Shown in pieces: positions 1 through 9,514 of a stretch of 64,000 nucleotides of DNA. Numbering within the stretch: the first letter of the stretch is position 1; each line of letters opens with the position of its first letter. The stretch is taken from assembly GCF_023806625.1 (NCBI RefSeq), contig NZ_JAMTDX010000083.1, positions 33,309 to 97,308 of the forward strand, written 5' to 3'. A program made the translations under genes and the position numbers. The notes below the pieces were generated by a model that had not been told where the DNA came from, made no database searches, and worked only from the letters and a program-made list of their open reading frames with translations. The DNA comes from Accumulibacter sp. (GTDB taxonomy: Bacteria; Pseudomonadota; Gammaproteobacteria; Burkholderiales; Rhodocyclaceae).

Positions 1-38
1 TTTCGCAGATCGGAGAGTCGGGTCATGCTGATCGTCGA

Positions 39-1841
39 TCAATCGGGGGAGGGGCAATCCGTCCCGTATAGCCAGCCCCGCCGCAAGGGGTTGCTCTTCG
101 TCGCGATCATCAGTCTGTGACAGTCACGAGGTGGTGCAGCGAGCCTGACCGTAAAGTCCATGAGTTCGTCACGGCGGAAAACGTGGACAGTAAACTCATC
201 TCCTGCCCGGTGTCGACCGAGCAGTCGTTCGAGACTGGCGGGCGTGACACGCAAGCCGTTGACCGCCACGAGGAGGTCATTCGCCGACAGGCCGGCAGAC
301 TGGGCAGCACCACCATCGTAGACCGTCGTCAGTCGAAGCTCGTTGCCTTCGCTCGCGGTGCGTATGCCCAGTGAAGGCGCCCTCGACGAAGGACTGCGCT
401 TGAGGCGTATGCCGAAGGGCCTGAGCAGGCGAGCCAGGTCGATGTCGCTTGTCCCGTGCACCGCATCGGCAAAGAAAGCTTCGAGATCGAGGCCGGAAAG
501 CTCTTCGGCGATCAGGCGGATGTCGTCGTCGCCGACGCCACGCATGTCTTCCGGTGCGCCGTGGCGTAGCCAGAGAGCACGCATCACGTCGTCGAGCGAG
601 ACACGCCCCGCTGTCCCGGCACGCAAGGTGAGGTCCAGTGCCAGAGCGACCAGAGCGCCCTTGGCGTAGTAGCTGACCGACGTGTTCGGAGTATTCTCGT
701 CGGGACGGTAAAACTTCGTCCAGGCGTCGAAACTGGCTTCGGCGAGGGTCTGTCGCTGCCGGCCGGGTTCGCGGTGAACCCTGTCGATCGTTCTGGCCAG
801 CCCGCTGAGCCACTCTTTCGCGGGGATCAGGCCGCAGCGCAACAACGCGAGTTCGTCGTAATAGGAGGTGAAGCCCTCGAATGCCCAGAGCAGGCTGGTG
901 TAGTTCTCCACATCGAGGTTGTAGCTGGCGAAGGCTTGAGGTCTGATCCGCTTGACGTTCCAGGTGTGGAAGTACTCGTGGCTGCACAGACCGAGGAAGC
1001 CGCGGTAGCGTTCCGGCAAGCCGCGCATGCCGAGGTAAGGCAGGTCGTCGCGCGCGCAGATCAGGGCGGACGATGCGCGATGCTCGAGCCCGCCGTACGC
1101 GTCTCCTACGGCAGTGACCAGGAACAGGTAGCGGGACATCGGAGCCGGTTCCCCGAAGAAGCGTATCTGCCATTCGCAGAGACGCCTCAGATCGGCGGTC
1201 AGACGTTCAACGTCGCAGTCGTGGCGCCCGGTGATCGCGACCTCGTGGACGACGCCACAGGTCGGAAAGCCGGCCAGGGTGAACGTGCCCATCTCGACGG
1301 GATGGTCGATGAGTTCTTCGTAGTCGGCTGCGCGGTAGAGACCGAAACCATTCTGCCTCGCTGCTCCACTTTCACCATCGGCGGGAGGAAGGGTCGTCGC
1401 TACCCGCCAGTTCTCGTATTCCTTGCCCACAGGTCTGCGGAGATCGACCAGGCAGGCTGAGCCCTCGCGGCCGACAACGCGGAGGAACACGCTCGTCCCG
1501 TTGAAGAACGCGTGCGTCGGATCGACGTGTGCCCCGCGTACCGACAGATCTGCGGCATAGACCTCGGAGACCACGCTCAACGCGGCACCGCTGGCCAGCG
1601 GCGGAGCTTGCCAGGTGTGCTTGTCGATCTTGACCAGCGGTACATGTTTACCCGCGCATTCCGCACGGATGCTCACGATGTGTCGGGCGAAGTCACGGAT
1701 CAGATAACTGCCCGGAATCCATGCCGGGAGAGCAAAGCGCTGCCCAGCCTCGTCCGGGTTGTCGACGGTGCATCGGACTTCGAGCCGGTGGGCTGCGAGC
1801 TTGCTGGGGACGATGCGGTAACGGACGCTGGCGGACTTCAT
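39..1841 (-). CDS. M61 family metallopeptidase with C-terminal PDZ domain
   Basis: Predicted zinc aminopeptidase of the M61 (glycyl aminopeptidase) family, 600 residues. The zinc motif HEYFH lies near residue 288, and a downstream WAFEGFTSYY segment supplies the third ligand Glu expected of the family. The last ~120 residues form a PDZ domain (SANDLLVAVNG and following), which usually binds peptide C-termini. An in-frame start 13 codons upstream (1880) is possible, but the extra residues (basic, Cys/His-rich) do not look like M61, so MKSASVRYRI is preferred. No signal peptide is obvious, so location is uncertain. It is transcribed away from gltI; its leader on this strand would contain the large inverted repeat at 1907-1948. 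Substrate unknown. Confidence 0.85.
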   Translation of the reverse strand: MKSASVRYRIVPSKLAAHRLEVRCTVDNPDEAGQRFALPAWIPGSYLIRDFARHIVSIRAECAGKHVPLVKIDKHTWQAPPLASGAALSVVSEVYAADLSVRGAHVDPTHAFFNGTSVFLRVVGREGSACLVDLRRPVGKEYENWRVATTLPPADGESGAARQNGFGLYRAADYEELIDHPVEMGTFTLAGFPTCGVVHEVAITGRHDCDVERLTADLRRLCEWQIRFFGEPAPMSRYLFLVTAVGDAYGGLEHRASSALICARDDLPYLGMRGLPERYRGFLGLCSHEYFHTWNVKRIRPQAFASYNLDVENYTSLLWAFEGFTSYYDELALLRCGLIPAKEWLSGLARTIDRVHREPGRQRQTLAEASFDAWTKFYRPDENTPNTSVSYYAKGALVALALDLTLRAGTAGRVSLDDVMRALWLRHGAPEDMRGVGDDDIRLIAEELSGLDLEAFFADAVHGTSDIDLARLLRPFGIRLKRSPSSRAPSLGIRTASEGNELRLTTVYDGGAAQSAGLSANDLLVAVNGLRVTPASLERLLGRHRAGDEFTVHVFRRDELMDFTVRLAAPPRDCHRLMIATKSNPLRRGWLYGTDCPSPD

Positions 1842-1906
1842 CAGGCACGCGGCTACGTGGTGTTGGCGGCAGATGCGCATTCTACGACCTCGGCAGGGCG
1901 CGGTGC

Positions 1907-1948
1907 CGGGTCGTCACCCGGCGCCGGCGGGCGACGGGTGACGACCCG
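1907..1948. repeat. Perfect 14-bp inverted repeat in the divergent M61/gltI intergenic region
   Basis: Arms at 1907-1920 and 1935-1948 are exactly complementary around a 14-base loop. There is no T-run on either side, so it is not a standard intrinsic terminator. It sits 66 bases upstream of the M61 start and would fold in that mRNA leader, or act as a DNA operator between the two divergent genes. Function unknown. Confidence 0.6.
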
Positions 1949-2026
1949 CGCCTCGCGCGGTGGGTCATCGACTAGGCAAGCCAGACCGATCGGTGGTGCA
2001 ATGTCCCGAGTCGAGTCGGGGATTGC

Positions 2027-2055
2027 TTGGCTATCCGATTAAGTCGTGACACAAT
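2027..2055 (+). promoter_or_regulatory. Possible sigma70-type promoter for gltIJKL
   Basis: TTGGCT at 2027-2032 is followed after 17 bases by CACAAT at 2050-2055, about 58 bases before the gltI start codon. The match is moderate, but the spacing is ideal and it lies in the only non-coding stretch upstream of the operon. Confidence 0.4.
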
Positions 2056-2113
2056 CGAATGCTGACAGATCTTGCCGAAGCAGGCTTGCCCACGCCACGA
2101 GAAAGGAGACCCC

Positions 2114-3019
2114 ATGTTCAGGCTCACCAGACCCCTTGCCGTCGCCACCATGCTTTCCGCTGCGATGTTCTCGGCATCGGCCATCGGCCAGGAACCGACC
2201 GGGACGCTGAAGAAGATCAAGGACAGCGGAGTCATCTCTCTGGGCCACCGCGAGTCGTCGATCCCTTTCTCGTATACCGATGACAAGCAGCAGGTCATTG
2301 GCTATTCGCACGAACTGATGCTCAAGGCCGTCGAGGCCGTCAAGGCCGAACTGAAACTCGCCAAACTGGATGTCAAGCTGATTCCGGTGACCTCGCAGAA
2401 CCGGATTCCGCTGGTCCAGAACGGCACGGTGGACATTGAATGCGGGTCGACGACGAACAATACCGAGCGGCAGAGGCAGGTCAGCTTCTCGAACAGCATC
2501 TTCATCATCGGCACCCGGCTGATGACCCGGAAAGACTCGGGAATCAACGACTTTCCCGAGCTGGTGGGGAAGAACGTGGTGACCACAGCCGGGACGACCT
2601 CCGAGCGTCTGCTGCGCAAGATGAACGAGGAAAAGCAGATGAAGATGAACATCATCAGCGCCAAGGACCACGGCGAGTCTTTCCTCACCCTGGAGACGGG
2701 TCGCGCGGTTGCGTTCATGATGGACGATGCGCTGCTCTACGGCGAAATGGCCAAAGCCAAGCGTCCGTCCGACTGGGTCGTCGTCGGGACTCCGCAGTCA
2801 TACGAGGCCTACGGCTGCATGATGCGCAAGGATGATCCGGCGTTCAAGAAGGTCGTCGATAATGCCCTGGCCAAGGTCATGACTTCGGGCGAGGTCGAGA
2901 AGATCTACGAGAAGTGGTTCCTGCAGCCGATCCCGCCGAAGGGACTGAACCTCAACTTCCCGCTGTCGACGGCGGTTCGCAACCTCTACAAGTCGCCGAA
3001 CGACAAGGCCTTCGAGTAG
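2114..3019 (+). CDS. gltI: Glutamate/aspartate ABC transporter periplasmic substrate-binding protein
   Basis: Family 3 solute-binding protein of 301 residues that would capture acidic amino acids in the periplasm for GltJKL. The start is set by a strong GAAAGGAG Shine-Dalgarno 6 bases upstream and by the signal peptide that follows: MFRLTR, then a hydrophobic stretch, then a cleavage region near ASAIGQ. A start 14 codons upstream would add residues before the signal peptide and is rejected. Mature-protein features typical of the family include GHRESSIPFSY near the N-terminus and the polar substrate-pocket stretch GTVDIECGSTTNN. It is first in the gltI-J-K-L operon. Acidic amino-acid specificity is inferred from overall similarity to GltI. 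Confidence 0.88.
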   Translation: MFRLTRPLAVATMLSAAMFSASAIGQEPTGTLKKIKDSGVISLGHRESSIPFSYTDDKQQVIGYSHELMLKAVEAVKAELKLAKLDVKLIPVTSQNRIPLVQNGTVDIECGSTTNNTERQRQVSFSNSIFIIGTRLMTRKDSGINDFPELVGKNVVTTAGTTSERLLRKMNEEKQMKMNIISAKDHGESFLTLETGRAVAFMMDDALLYGEMAKAKRPSDWVVVGTPQSYEAYGCMMRKDDPAFKKVVDNALAKVMTSGEVEKIYEKWFLQPIPPKGLNLNFPLSTAVRNLYKSPNDKAFE

Positions 3020-3110
3020 ATGTTAGCGTCCCTCTCGACCGAGATTCGGCCGCAGCCGGGGCGACTCGAGGGATAGGGGGCCGGTCGCCTCGTCTCCTGG
3101 AGAAGTACGA

Positions 3111-3851
3111 ATGGCTTACAACTGGCACTGGGGGGTGTTCCTTCAGCCGACGGCGACCGGCGACGGTGCGACGTATCTGGACTGGATGATCCAGGGGCTG
3201 AAGATGACCGTCGCACTGTCGCTTTCGGCCTGGCTGATCGCCCTGGTCATCGGCGCCGTGATCGGTGTTCTGCGCACAGTCCCGGGCGTCTGGCTGTCCG
3301 CCATCGCGACTGCCTACGTCGAGTTCTTTCGCAACATCCCGCTGCTGGTCCAACTCTTCCTGTGGTATTTCGTCGTTCCCGAACTGCTCCCCGAGAGCCT
3401 CGGAACGGCGTTCAAACAGACGCACCCGGTTCTGCAGCAGTTTCTCGCGTCGATGGTCTGTCTGGCGCTGTTCACCAGTGCACGCGTCGCCGAACAGGTG
3501 CGTTCGGGAATCAATTCGCTGCCGCCGGGGCAGAAGAACGCGGGGCTCGCGCTGGGCTTCACGCTTGCCCAGACCTACCGCTATGTCATGCTGCCGATGG
3601 CCGTGCGGCTGATCGTGCCGCCGTTGACCTCCGAGTTCCTGAACATCTTCAAGAACTCCGCAGTCTGTTCGACGATCGGCCTTCTCGAGCTGGCTGCCCA
3701 GGGACGGCAACTCGTCGATTACACGGCGCAGCCGTACGAGTCGTTCATCGCGGTGACCGTCGCCTACCTGCTGATCAACGTCGTCGTGATGTTCGGAATG
3801 CGCTGGGTCGAAGGTCGCGTGCGCGTCCCGGGATACATCGGAGGCAAGTGA
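3111..3851 (+). CDS. gltJ: Glutamate/aspartate ABC transporter permease GltJ
   Basis: Inner-membrane permease of the HisMQ/GltJ class, 246 residues, with several hydrophobic segments and the EAA-type cytoplasmic loop ([20 protein letters not shown]) that docks with the ATPase. TCCTGGAGAAG upstream is a good ribosome-binding site. The gene is 91 bases after gltI and one base before gltK. It would pair with GltK as the heterodimeric channel. The short [10 protein letters not shown] motif is characteristic of polar amino-acid permeases. Confidence 0.88.
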   Translation: MAYNWHWGVFLQPTATGDGATYLDWMIQGLKMTVALSLSAWLIALVIGAVIGVLRTVPGVWLSAIATAYVEFFRNIPLLVQLFLWYFVVPELLPESLGTAFKQTHPVLQQFLASMVCLALFTSARVAEQVRSGINSLPPGQKNAGLALGFTLAQTYRYVMLPMAVRLIVPPLTSEFLNIFKNSAVCSTIGLLELAAQGRQLVDYTAQPYESFIAVTVAYLLINVVVMFGMRWVEGRVRVPGYIGGK

Positions 3852-3852
3852 C

Positions 3853-4533
3853 ATGCACGAGTTCGACTGGTCCTCGATTCCCGGCTCTCTCCCCTTCCTC
3901 TGGCAGGGGATGAAGGTCTCTCTGGAGATCACGATCAGCGCCGTCGTCTTCGGCATCGTCTGGGGGACACTGCTCGCCCTGATGCGCCTGTCCGCGATCG
4001 GTCCTCTGGCGTGGCTGGCAGCCGGCTACGTCAATCTTTTCCGTGCCGTGCCGCTGGTCATGGTTCTGCTGTGGTTCTTCCTGATCGTTCCGCATCTGCT
4101 CGAGAGCCTTTTCGATCTGCCGCGTGGAGCGGATGTCAGACTGATCTCGGCGATCACCGGTTTTGCCCTATTCGAAGCCGCGTATTACTCGGAGATCATC
4201 CGCGCGGGGATCCAGTCGGTTCCAAAGGGGCAGATGGCGGCGGCCAGTGCGCTCGGCATGACCTACGCGCAGGCCATGCGCCTGGTGGTCCTGCCCCAGG
4301 CGTTCCGCAACATGGTCCCGCTGCTCCTGACACAGGGAATCATCCTCTTTCAGGACACCTCACTGGTTTACGTCTCGGCGCTGGCGGACTTCTTCGGCGC
4401 GGCCTACAAGGTCGGCGACCGCGACGGGCGGCTCGTCGAGATGCTGCTCTTTGCCGGTGCGATCTATTTCGTGCTCTGTCTCGGAGCCTCGCGGATCGTT
4501 CGTCACTACCAGAACAAGCTGAAGACAGCCTGA
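3853..4533 (+). CDS. gltK: Glutamate/aspartate ABC transporter permease GltK
   Basis: Second permease of the importer, 226 residues, with a hydrophobic profile like GltJ and the EAA loop around [34 protein letters not shown] matches the conserved helix of polar amino-acid permeases. It starts one base after the gltJ stop, so translational coupling is likely. With GltJ it forms the membrane channel. Confidence 0.88.
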   Translation: MHEFDWSSIPGSLPFLWQGMKVSLEITISAVVFGIVWGTLLALMRLSAIGPLAWLAAGYVNLFRAVPLVMVLLWFFLIVPHLLESLFDLPRGADVRLISAITGFALFEAAYYSEIIRAGIQSVPKGQMAAASALGMTYAQAMRLVVLPQAFRNMVPLLLTQGIILFQDTSLVYVSALADFFGAAYKVGDRDGRLVEMLLFAGAIYFVLCLGASRIVRHYQNKLKTA

Positions 4534-4569
4534 GGCCGGCATCGCCGCCACGTTGAGGAAAGACTGCCG

Positions 4570-5298
4570 ATGATTTCGATGAACAAGGTCAGCAAGCATT
4601 ACGGAACGTTTCAGGTGCTTGCCGAGTGCACGACGCAGGTCCAGAAGGGCGAGGTGATCGTCGTCTGCGGTCCCTCGGGGTCCGGGAAATCGACGCTGAT
4701 CAAGTGCGTGAATGGTCTGGAGCCTTTCCAGAGCGGCGAGATCATCGTCAACGGGATATCGGTCGGAGACCCGAGGACCAACCTTTCGAAGCTGCGCTCG
4801 ACCGTCGGGATGGTCTTCCAGAACTTCGAGCTCTTCCCGCACATGAGTATCATCGACAACCTGTGCATCGCCCAATTGAAGGTGCTCGGACGAACCCGGG
4901 AACAGGCGCGCGACAAGGGTTGCAGGTTGCTCGACCGGGTCGGTCTGGGGGCGCAGGCCGAAAAGTACCCAGGTCAGCTCTCCGGCGGACAGCAGCAACG
5001 CGTGGCGATCGCCAGGGCGCTGGCCATGGATCCGATCTGCATGCTCTTCGACGAGCCGACTTCGGCTCTTGATCCCGAGATGGTCAACGAAGTGCTCGAC
5101 GTGATGACCGAACTGGCCCAGGAGGGGATGACCATGATGTGCGTGACGCACGAGATGGGCTTCGCCAGGCGGGTGGCCAATCGAGTGATCTTCATGGACC
5201 AGGGACGGATCGTCGAGGATGACAGCAAGGAAGCGTTCTTCGAGCATGCCCGTTCCGAGCGGGCACAGCAGTTCCTGGCCAAGATCCTGCATCACTGA
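4570..5298 (+). CDS. gltL: Glutamate/aspartate ABC transporter ATP-binding protein
   Basis: Cytoplasmic ABC ATPase of 242 residues that would power GltJK. Walker A is GPSGSGKS (about residues 34-41), the signature is LSGGQQQR, Walker B is [14 protein letters not shown], and the switch His lies in CVTHEMGFA. Length and motifs are complete for the polar amino-acid uptake ATPase family. It closes the operon, 36 bases after gltK. No obvious intrinsic terminator follows. Confidence 0.9.
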   Translation: MISMNKVSKHYGTFQVLAECTTQVQKGEVIVVCGPSGSGKSTLIKCVNGLEPFQSGEIIVNGISVGDPRTNLSKLRSTVGMVFQNFELFPHMSIIDNLCIAQLKVLGRTREQARDKGCRLLDRVGLGAQAEKYPGQLSGGQQQRVAIARALAMDPICMLFDEPTSALDPEMVNEVLDVMTELAQEGMTMMCVTHEMGFARRVANRVIFMDQGRIVEDDSKEAFFEHARSERAQQFLAKILHH

Positions 5299-5618
5299 TC
5301 CCCACCTCACGGGGCGAATCGGCACTCGGTTGCCGTATCGTGTGCCGGCCCGGTTGTCGTCCCACCGGTCGGGCGTACGACGGGGCGGGCAGGGTTGTCC
5401 GTCGGTCGCGAGCGCTGGCCTGCCGGAGGCGGGATTTGGCGTCGCCCGGGACGATTTTTTCGGTAACGCGCGCAAACCGCCCAATGTTCAGGATGGCTGT
5501 TTGCGGCAGGCGGTGCCAAGGCGAGTAGAGTGGACTCTGACGCGCTGTCCGCGGAAAGCCGCCTACGGCAACCCGCGGGGAGGCGCGCCGATGGACCACG
5601 TGCCAGGGAGACAAGCCA
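5299..5618. other. Intergenic region gltL-gabD with an imperfect inverted repeat
   Basis: No convincing gene. An imperfect stem occupies 5471-5505: CGCAAAC at 5471-5477 and GTTTGCG at 5499-5505, with an inner GCC/GGC after one mismatch and a 13-base loop. It has no T-tail. The rest is GC-rich leader before gabD. No known riboswitch core was recognised. Confidence 0.5.
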
Positions 5619-7073
5619 ATGGACCTTTCCGACAAGTCGCTGCTGAAGCAGTTGTGCTACATCGATGGGCAATGGGTCGGTGCCGACGGTGCGAAAACCT
5701 TCGCGGTCGTCAACCCGGCGACCGGTGAACAACTCGCCGCCGTTCCCGACGCGGGCGCAGCCGAGACGCGGCGGGCAATCGAAGCGGCGCGGCTAGGTCA
5801 GTCGGGCTGGCGCGCGAGGACCGCCGGAGATCGGGCGCGGATTCTCCGGCGCTGGTACGAGCTGATCCTCGGGAATCAGGAGGATCTGGCGCGACTGATG
5901 ACTGCGGAGCAGGGCAAGCCGCTCGCCGAGTCACGCGGCGAGATCGCCTACGCGGCGTCGTTCATCGAGTGGTTCGCCGAAGAGGGCAAGCGTACCTATG
6001 GGGACGTGATTCCGCCGCATCAGGCCGACAAGCGAGTGCTGGTGGTGAAGGAACCGATTGGCGTCTGTGCGGCGATTACCCCTTGGAACTTTCCGGCGGC
6101 GATGATCACGCGCAAGGTTGGCCCGGCGCTGGCGGCTGGCTGTACGGTCGTCCTCAAGCCGGCGGAGGCGACGCCGCTATCGGCCCTCGCGCTTGCCGAG
6201 CTCGCGGCCCGCGCGGGGGTTCCCGGGGGGGTGTTCAACGTGGTCACCGGAGACCCGGTGGCCATTGGTCGGGAGCTTTGCGCCAATCCTGTCGTGCGCA
6301 AGCTCAGTTTCACGGGGTCTACCGAAGTCGGCCGAATCCTCATGCAGCAGTGCGCACCGTCGATCAAGAAGCTGTCGCTCGAACTCGGCGGGAACGCGCC
6401 GTTCATCGTTTTCGACGATGCCGACCTCGACGCCGCGGTGCAGGGCGCGATGGCCTCGAAGTACCGCAACTCTGGCCAGACCTGTGTCTGCGCCAACCGG
6501 CTTCTCGTTCAGCAGGGAATCCATGACGCGTTCGTCGAACGGCTGGCCACGGCCGTCGCCGGGCTGCGTGTCGGAAATGGTGCCGAGGAAGGCGTCAGTC
6601 AGGGACCGCTGATCGACGTCGCTGCCCTGGCCAAGGTCGAGGAACTGGTCGAAGACGCCCGCGCCGCGGGCGCACGACTGGTTTGCGGTGGCCGGCGCCA
6701 CGGCCTGGGCGGCACCTTTTACGAGCCGACGATCCTGGCGGGTGTGACGCCACAGATGCGCATTGCCCGCGAGGAGGTATTCGGGCCCGTCGCCCCGGTG
6801 TTCCGTTTCGCGACCGAGGCCGAGGCAGTGGCCTTGGCCAACGATACCGAGTATGGCCTGGCTGCGTACTTCTATACGGCGAATCTGGCGCGCAGCTTTC
6901 GCGTGTCCGCCGCTCTCGAGTACGGCATCGTCGGCATCAATACCGGACTGATCTCGACCGAGGTTGCCCCGTTTGGCGGCATGAAGTCTTCCGGCCTCGG
7001 GCGCGAGGGTTCGAAGTACGGTATCGAAGACTATCTCGAGATCAAGTACCTCTGTATCGGCGGAGTTGGCTGA
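5619..7073 (+). CDS. gabD: NAD(P)-dependent succinate-semialdehyde dehydrogenase
   Basis: Aldehyde dehydrogenase of 484 residues, the usual GabD length. It would oxidise succinate semialdehyde to succinate, the last step of 4-aminobutyrate breakdown. The catalytic Glu lies in LELGGNAPF (about residue 254) and the catalytic Cys in SGQTCVCANR (about residue 288). The conserved ITPWNFPAAM and PFGGMKSSGLGREG blocks are present. GGGAGACAA upstream supports the start. No gabT lies in the window, so the aldehyde source is not shown; another aldehyde substrate, such as glutarate semialdehyde, is possible. Confidence 0.85.
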   Translation: MDLSDKSLLKQLCYIDGQWVGADGAKTFAVVNPATGEQLAAVPDAGAAETRRAIEAARLGQSGWRARTAGDRARILRRWYELILGNQEDLARLMTAEQGKPLAESRGEIAYAASFIEWFAEEGKRTYGDVIPPHQADKRVLVVKEPIGVCAAITPWNFPAAMITRKVGPALAAGCTVVLKPAEATPLSALALAELAARAGVPGGVFNVVTGDPVAIGRELCANPVVRKLSFTGSTEVGRILMQQCAPSIKKLSLELGGNAPFIVFDDADLDAAVQGAMASKYRNSGQTCVCANRLLVQQGIHDAFVERLATAVAGLRVGNGAEEGVSQGPLIDVAALAKVEELVEDARAAGARLVCGGRRHGLGGTFYEPTILAGVTPQMRIAREEVFGPVAPVFRFATEAEAVALANDTEYGLAAYFYTANLARSFRVSAALEYGIVGINTGLISTEVAPFGGMKSSGLGREGSKYGIEDYLEIKYLCIGGVG

Positions 7074-7126
7074 AGGGCGCCGAGAACTCTCGCGGTGAGC
7101 GGCGCACGACGCGAGAACCGAGCCGG

Positions 7127-7154
7127 CCGACGAGTCGAACTGCCGAATCGTCGG
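7127..7154. repeat. Stem-loop between convergent gabD and transporter genes
   Basis: CCGACGA at 7127-7133 and TCGTCGG at 7148-7154 pair perfectly around a 14-base loop in the 199-base gap between convergent genes. Its position suggests a shared transcription end, but it lacks a T-run, so this is tentative. Confidence 0.3.
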
Positions 7155-7272
7155 GAGACGGCCGAGGCCAGGTGTCGTGGGGAATGGCGCACGCTACCGT
7201 GGTCGGTCTCTCGTACGCCGGCATGTGCGGGCTGGTTCGCTGGGCTGGAGTTCGTGGGCCAGCCGCGACCGT

Positions 7273-8685
7273 TCAGCCGATCCAGAGGATCCACGGTGTG
7301 CCGACGACGAGAAAGATCAGCGCGGCGAACAGGGTCGTCAGCAGACCGAGCCGGTACAGTTCGCCCTGCGTGAGATAACCGGCGGCGACGAAGATGATGT
7401 TCTGGCTGCCGCCCTGTGGCGTGATCGTCGAGAAATAGCTGCTGGCGAACATCAGCGCAAAGGCCATCAGCTGCGTTGGAACGCCGGTCTTCACGCCGAC
7501 GTCGAGAAAGACCCCAAGCAGCGCGAGGATGTGTGCTCCCTGGCTGACGAACAGGTAGTGGAACAGGATGTAGATGCCGAGTAGCGAGACATACGCGACC
7601 GGCCAGGAAACTTCGCTGAACGCCGAGGCCAGGCGTTCGCCCACGTAGCTCATGAACCCCAGTTCGTTGAGCTGTGCGCTCAGGCCGAAGAGGACGGCAA
7701 GCCAGATGAAGGTGACCAGCGTACCCCCCTGCTCGTGGATGTCGTTCAGGGTCAGCACGCCGGTGACGAGGGCGACCGCGAATCCAGCGATGGCGATCGC
7801 CGTCGGGTTGATGTTGAACGGCGCAGCGAGAATCCACGCGACGATCATGCTGACGAAGGTGGCCGCGGTGATCCACTCGTGGCGAGACATCGGTCCCATC
7901 GTGTGCAACTGTCGGCGCGCCGCTTCGGGTGCTTCCGGAGTGTCCGTCACTCCCGGTGGGAAAAGGCGGTAGAGGAGCAACGGCAGAAGCGCGATGGTCA
8001 GCAGCGCGGGAATCGACGAGACGAGCAGCCACGAGCCGAAGGTGATCTTCAGGCCGTATTCGGCGGCGATCGACACCGCGACCGGATTGCCTGATGTGGC
8101 GGTCAACCACAGCGCCGAGGTGATGGCCAGGCTGGCCATTCCACAGAACATCAGGTAGCCGCCGAGCCGTCGTGTGCTTTCTTCCTCGGGCATCGACCCG
8201 CCTCCCTGTGCGAGGCCCAGAATGACCGGGAACAGCACACCTCCGCGCGCGGTGTTGCTGGGGAACCCCGGAGCGATCAGCGTATCGGTGATGAAGATGC
8301 TGTACGCCAGACCCAGGGTGGACCCGCCAAATATCGATACGACCTGCAGACTGATCCGCCTGCCGAGTCCGCACTTGACCACCGCCTGCGCGACGAGGAA
8401 CGCGACGACGACGAGCAGGACAGTCGGATTGGCGAATGCGGCGAAAGCTTTGGCCGGAGTCAGCGTGTAGGTCAGGACTACGATTGCCGCAGCGAGCAGC
8501 GCTGCGGTCAGCAGCGGCAAGGCATTGACGACGACAGCGGCGATCGCCGCCGCGAAGACGGCGAAAAGATGCCAGGCCTCGCGGGTCAGACCCTCGGGAA
8601 CGGGGAGGAACCACAGGCCGAGAAAGAAGACGACGATGCCCAGCAGCCGCGCGTGCCTTTTCCACCAGGGGGTCGCTGCGCTCAT
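7273..8685 (-). CDS. DASS/SLC13 family anion:sodium symporter
   Basis: Polytopic inner-membrane transporter of 470 residues with about 11-13 hydrophobic segments. Two SNT-like signature regions of the divalent-anion:Na+ symporter family can be seen: PGFPSNTARGG in the first half and ITPQGGSQNII in the second. The closest functional classes are 2-oxoglutarate/malate or other dicarboxylate carriers. Its ATG overlaps the stop of the upstream lipoprotein gene by four bases, so the two are probably co-translated. Substrate is not determined by sequence; succinate or malate would suit the neighbouring gabD and sucCD, but that is only context. Confidence 0.8.
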   Translation of the reverse strand: MSAATPWWKRHARLLGIVVFFLGLWFLPVPEGLTREAWHLFAVFAAAIAAVVVNALPLLTAALLAAAIVVLTYTLTPAKAFAAFANPTVLLVVVAFLVAQAVVKCGLGRRISLQVVSIFGGSTLGLAYSIFITDTLIAPGFPSNTARGGVLFPVILGLAQGGGSMPEEESTRRLGGYLMFCGMASLAITSALWLTATSGNPVAVSIAAEYGLKITFGSWLLVSSIPALLTIALLPLLLYRLFPPGVTDTPEAPEAARRQLHTMGPMSRHEWITAATFVSMIVAWILAAPFNINPTAIAIAGFAVALVTGVLTLNDIHEQGGTLVTFIWLAVLFGLSAQLNELGFMSYVGERLASAFSEVSWPVAYVSLLGIYILFHYLFVSQGAHILALLGVFLDVGVKTGVPTQLMAFALMFASSYFSTITPQGGSQNIIFVAAGYLTQGELYRLGLLTTLFAALIFLVVGTPWILWIG

Positions 8686-9266
8686 CGCGGATTTTCCCGA
8701 CTGCCGCCTGCTGCGGCGTCTTTCGTCGCGTCGGGTTCAGGCAACTGCGCCCAGCCATTGAGGCCGACGACCCTGCCGACGACCTCTCCGGATTCCCCGT
8801 CATCGATACGCTTCCACTTGAAGCTGTAGCCGCCGCTGATTCCGGTCCAGCGGCCCGTTCCGCCGGTGAACCTTCCTTCGATCGCCTTCCCGGCGCCGAC
8901 GTGTTCTCCGTGCAATTCGCTGAACACCTTGTCACCCCGTTCGTCGGTCCATACGCTGCGCGCCTCGAGGCCGCTGGCGCTGTCAGTGAAACCGATCGCC
9001 TCGGCGCGGAAGCCGATGTCGAGCCGCTGCTTTCCGCTGAGCATCAGGGCGCCACTCAAGGCGAAGATTCCCGCCTCACGTCCGTTCTCCAGACCGAGGA
9101 CCTGCCTGCTGCCCGTTGCCGTCCAGTTGCCGGTGAAGTTGCGCATCTCCCTCGCCGGCACCACCGGCGAAGGATCAGGCGGCCCGCAGCCAACGAGGAG
9201 GAGAATCCCCAGTGCTGCGCCGCATCGCGCAAAAAGGAATCCGGACGAGCCGGTTGACCGAGGCAT
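8682..9266 (-). CDS. Putative lipoprotein overlapping the DASS transporter gene
   Basis: A 194-residue protein with a lipoprotein signal peptide: MPRSTG, hydrophobic stretch, lipobox LLVGC around residues 22-26. It should be acylated and sit on the outer face of the inner membrane or in the outer membrane. The mature part is rich in Gly, Thr and aromatic residues in a beta-type pattern (FTGNWTATGSRQ, GRFTGGTGRWTG). No family was recognised. A start 25 codons upstream is open but would precede the signal peptide. The 4-base overlap with the transporter start implies functional linkage. Confidence 0.65.
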   Translation of the reverse strand: MPRSTGSSGFLFARCGAALGILLLVGCGPPDPSPVVPAREMRNFTGNWTATGSRQVLGLENGREAGIFALSGALMLSGKQRLDIGFRAEAIGFTDSASGLEARSVWTDERGDKVFSELHGEHVGAGKAIEGRFTGGTGRWTGISGGYSFKWKRIDDGESGEVVGRVVGLNGWAQLPEPDATKDAAAGGSRENPR

Positions 9267-9514
9267 GGTCGTATCCCAGTTTGTCAGGCGAACGGACCCG
9301 TGACGGCCTGCCGTTTCGTCGTCCGCCGATTCGTCGGGCAACTTGCCCGTGCTTCCCTTTGAGCCTAGCAGCTTGCCAGCGGCTTGCCTAGCCTGCGTCG
9401 TGTCCGGTTCGTCAGTTCGCCGGCGCAGCAGTCGTGCGTGGAGGCTGCGAAATGCATTTGCTCGGGGCAGTTCGCGCGCACCCGTCGTCGCTCGGCGTGG
9501 AGCGAGATCCGCAT

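Noticed and set aside
5460-5618. Possible riboswitch in the gabD leader
   Set aside because: An imperfect inverted repeat and GC-rich stems are present, but no conserved core of a known class could be matched by eye.
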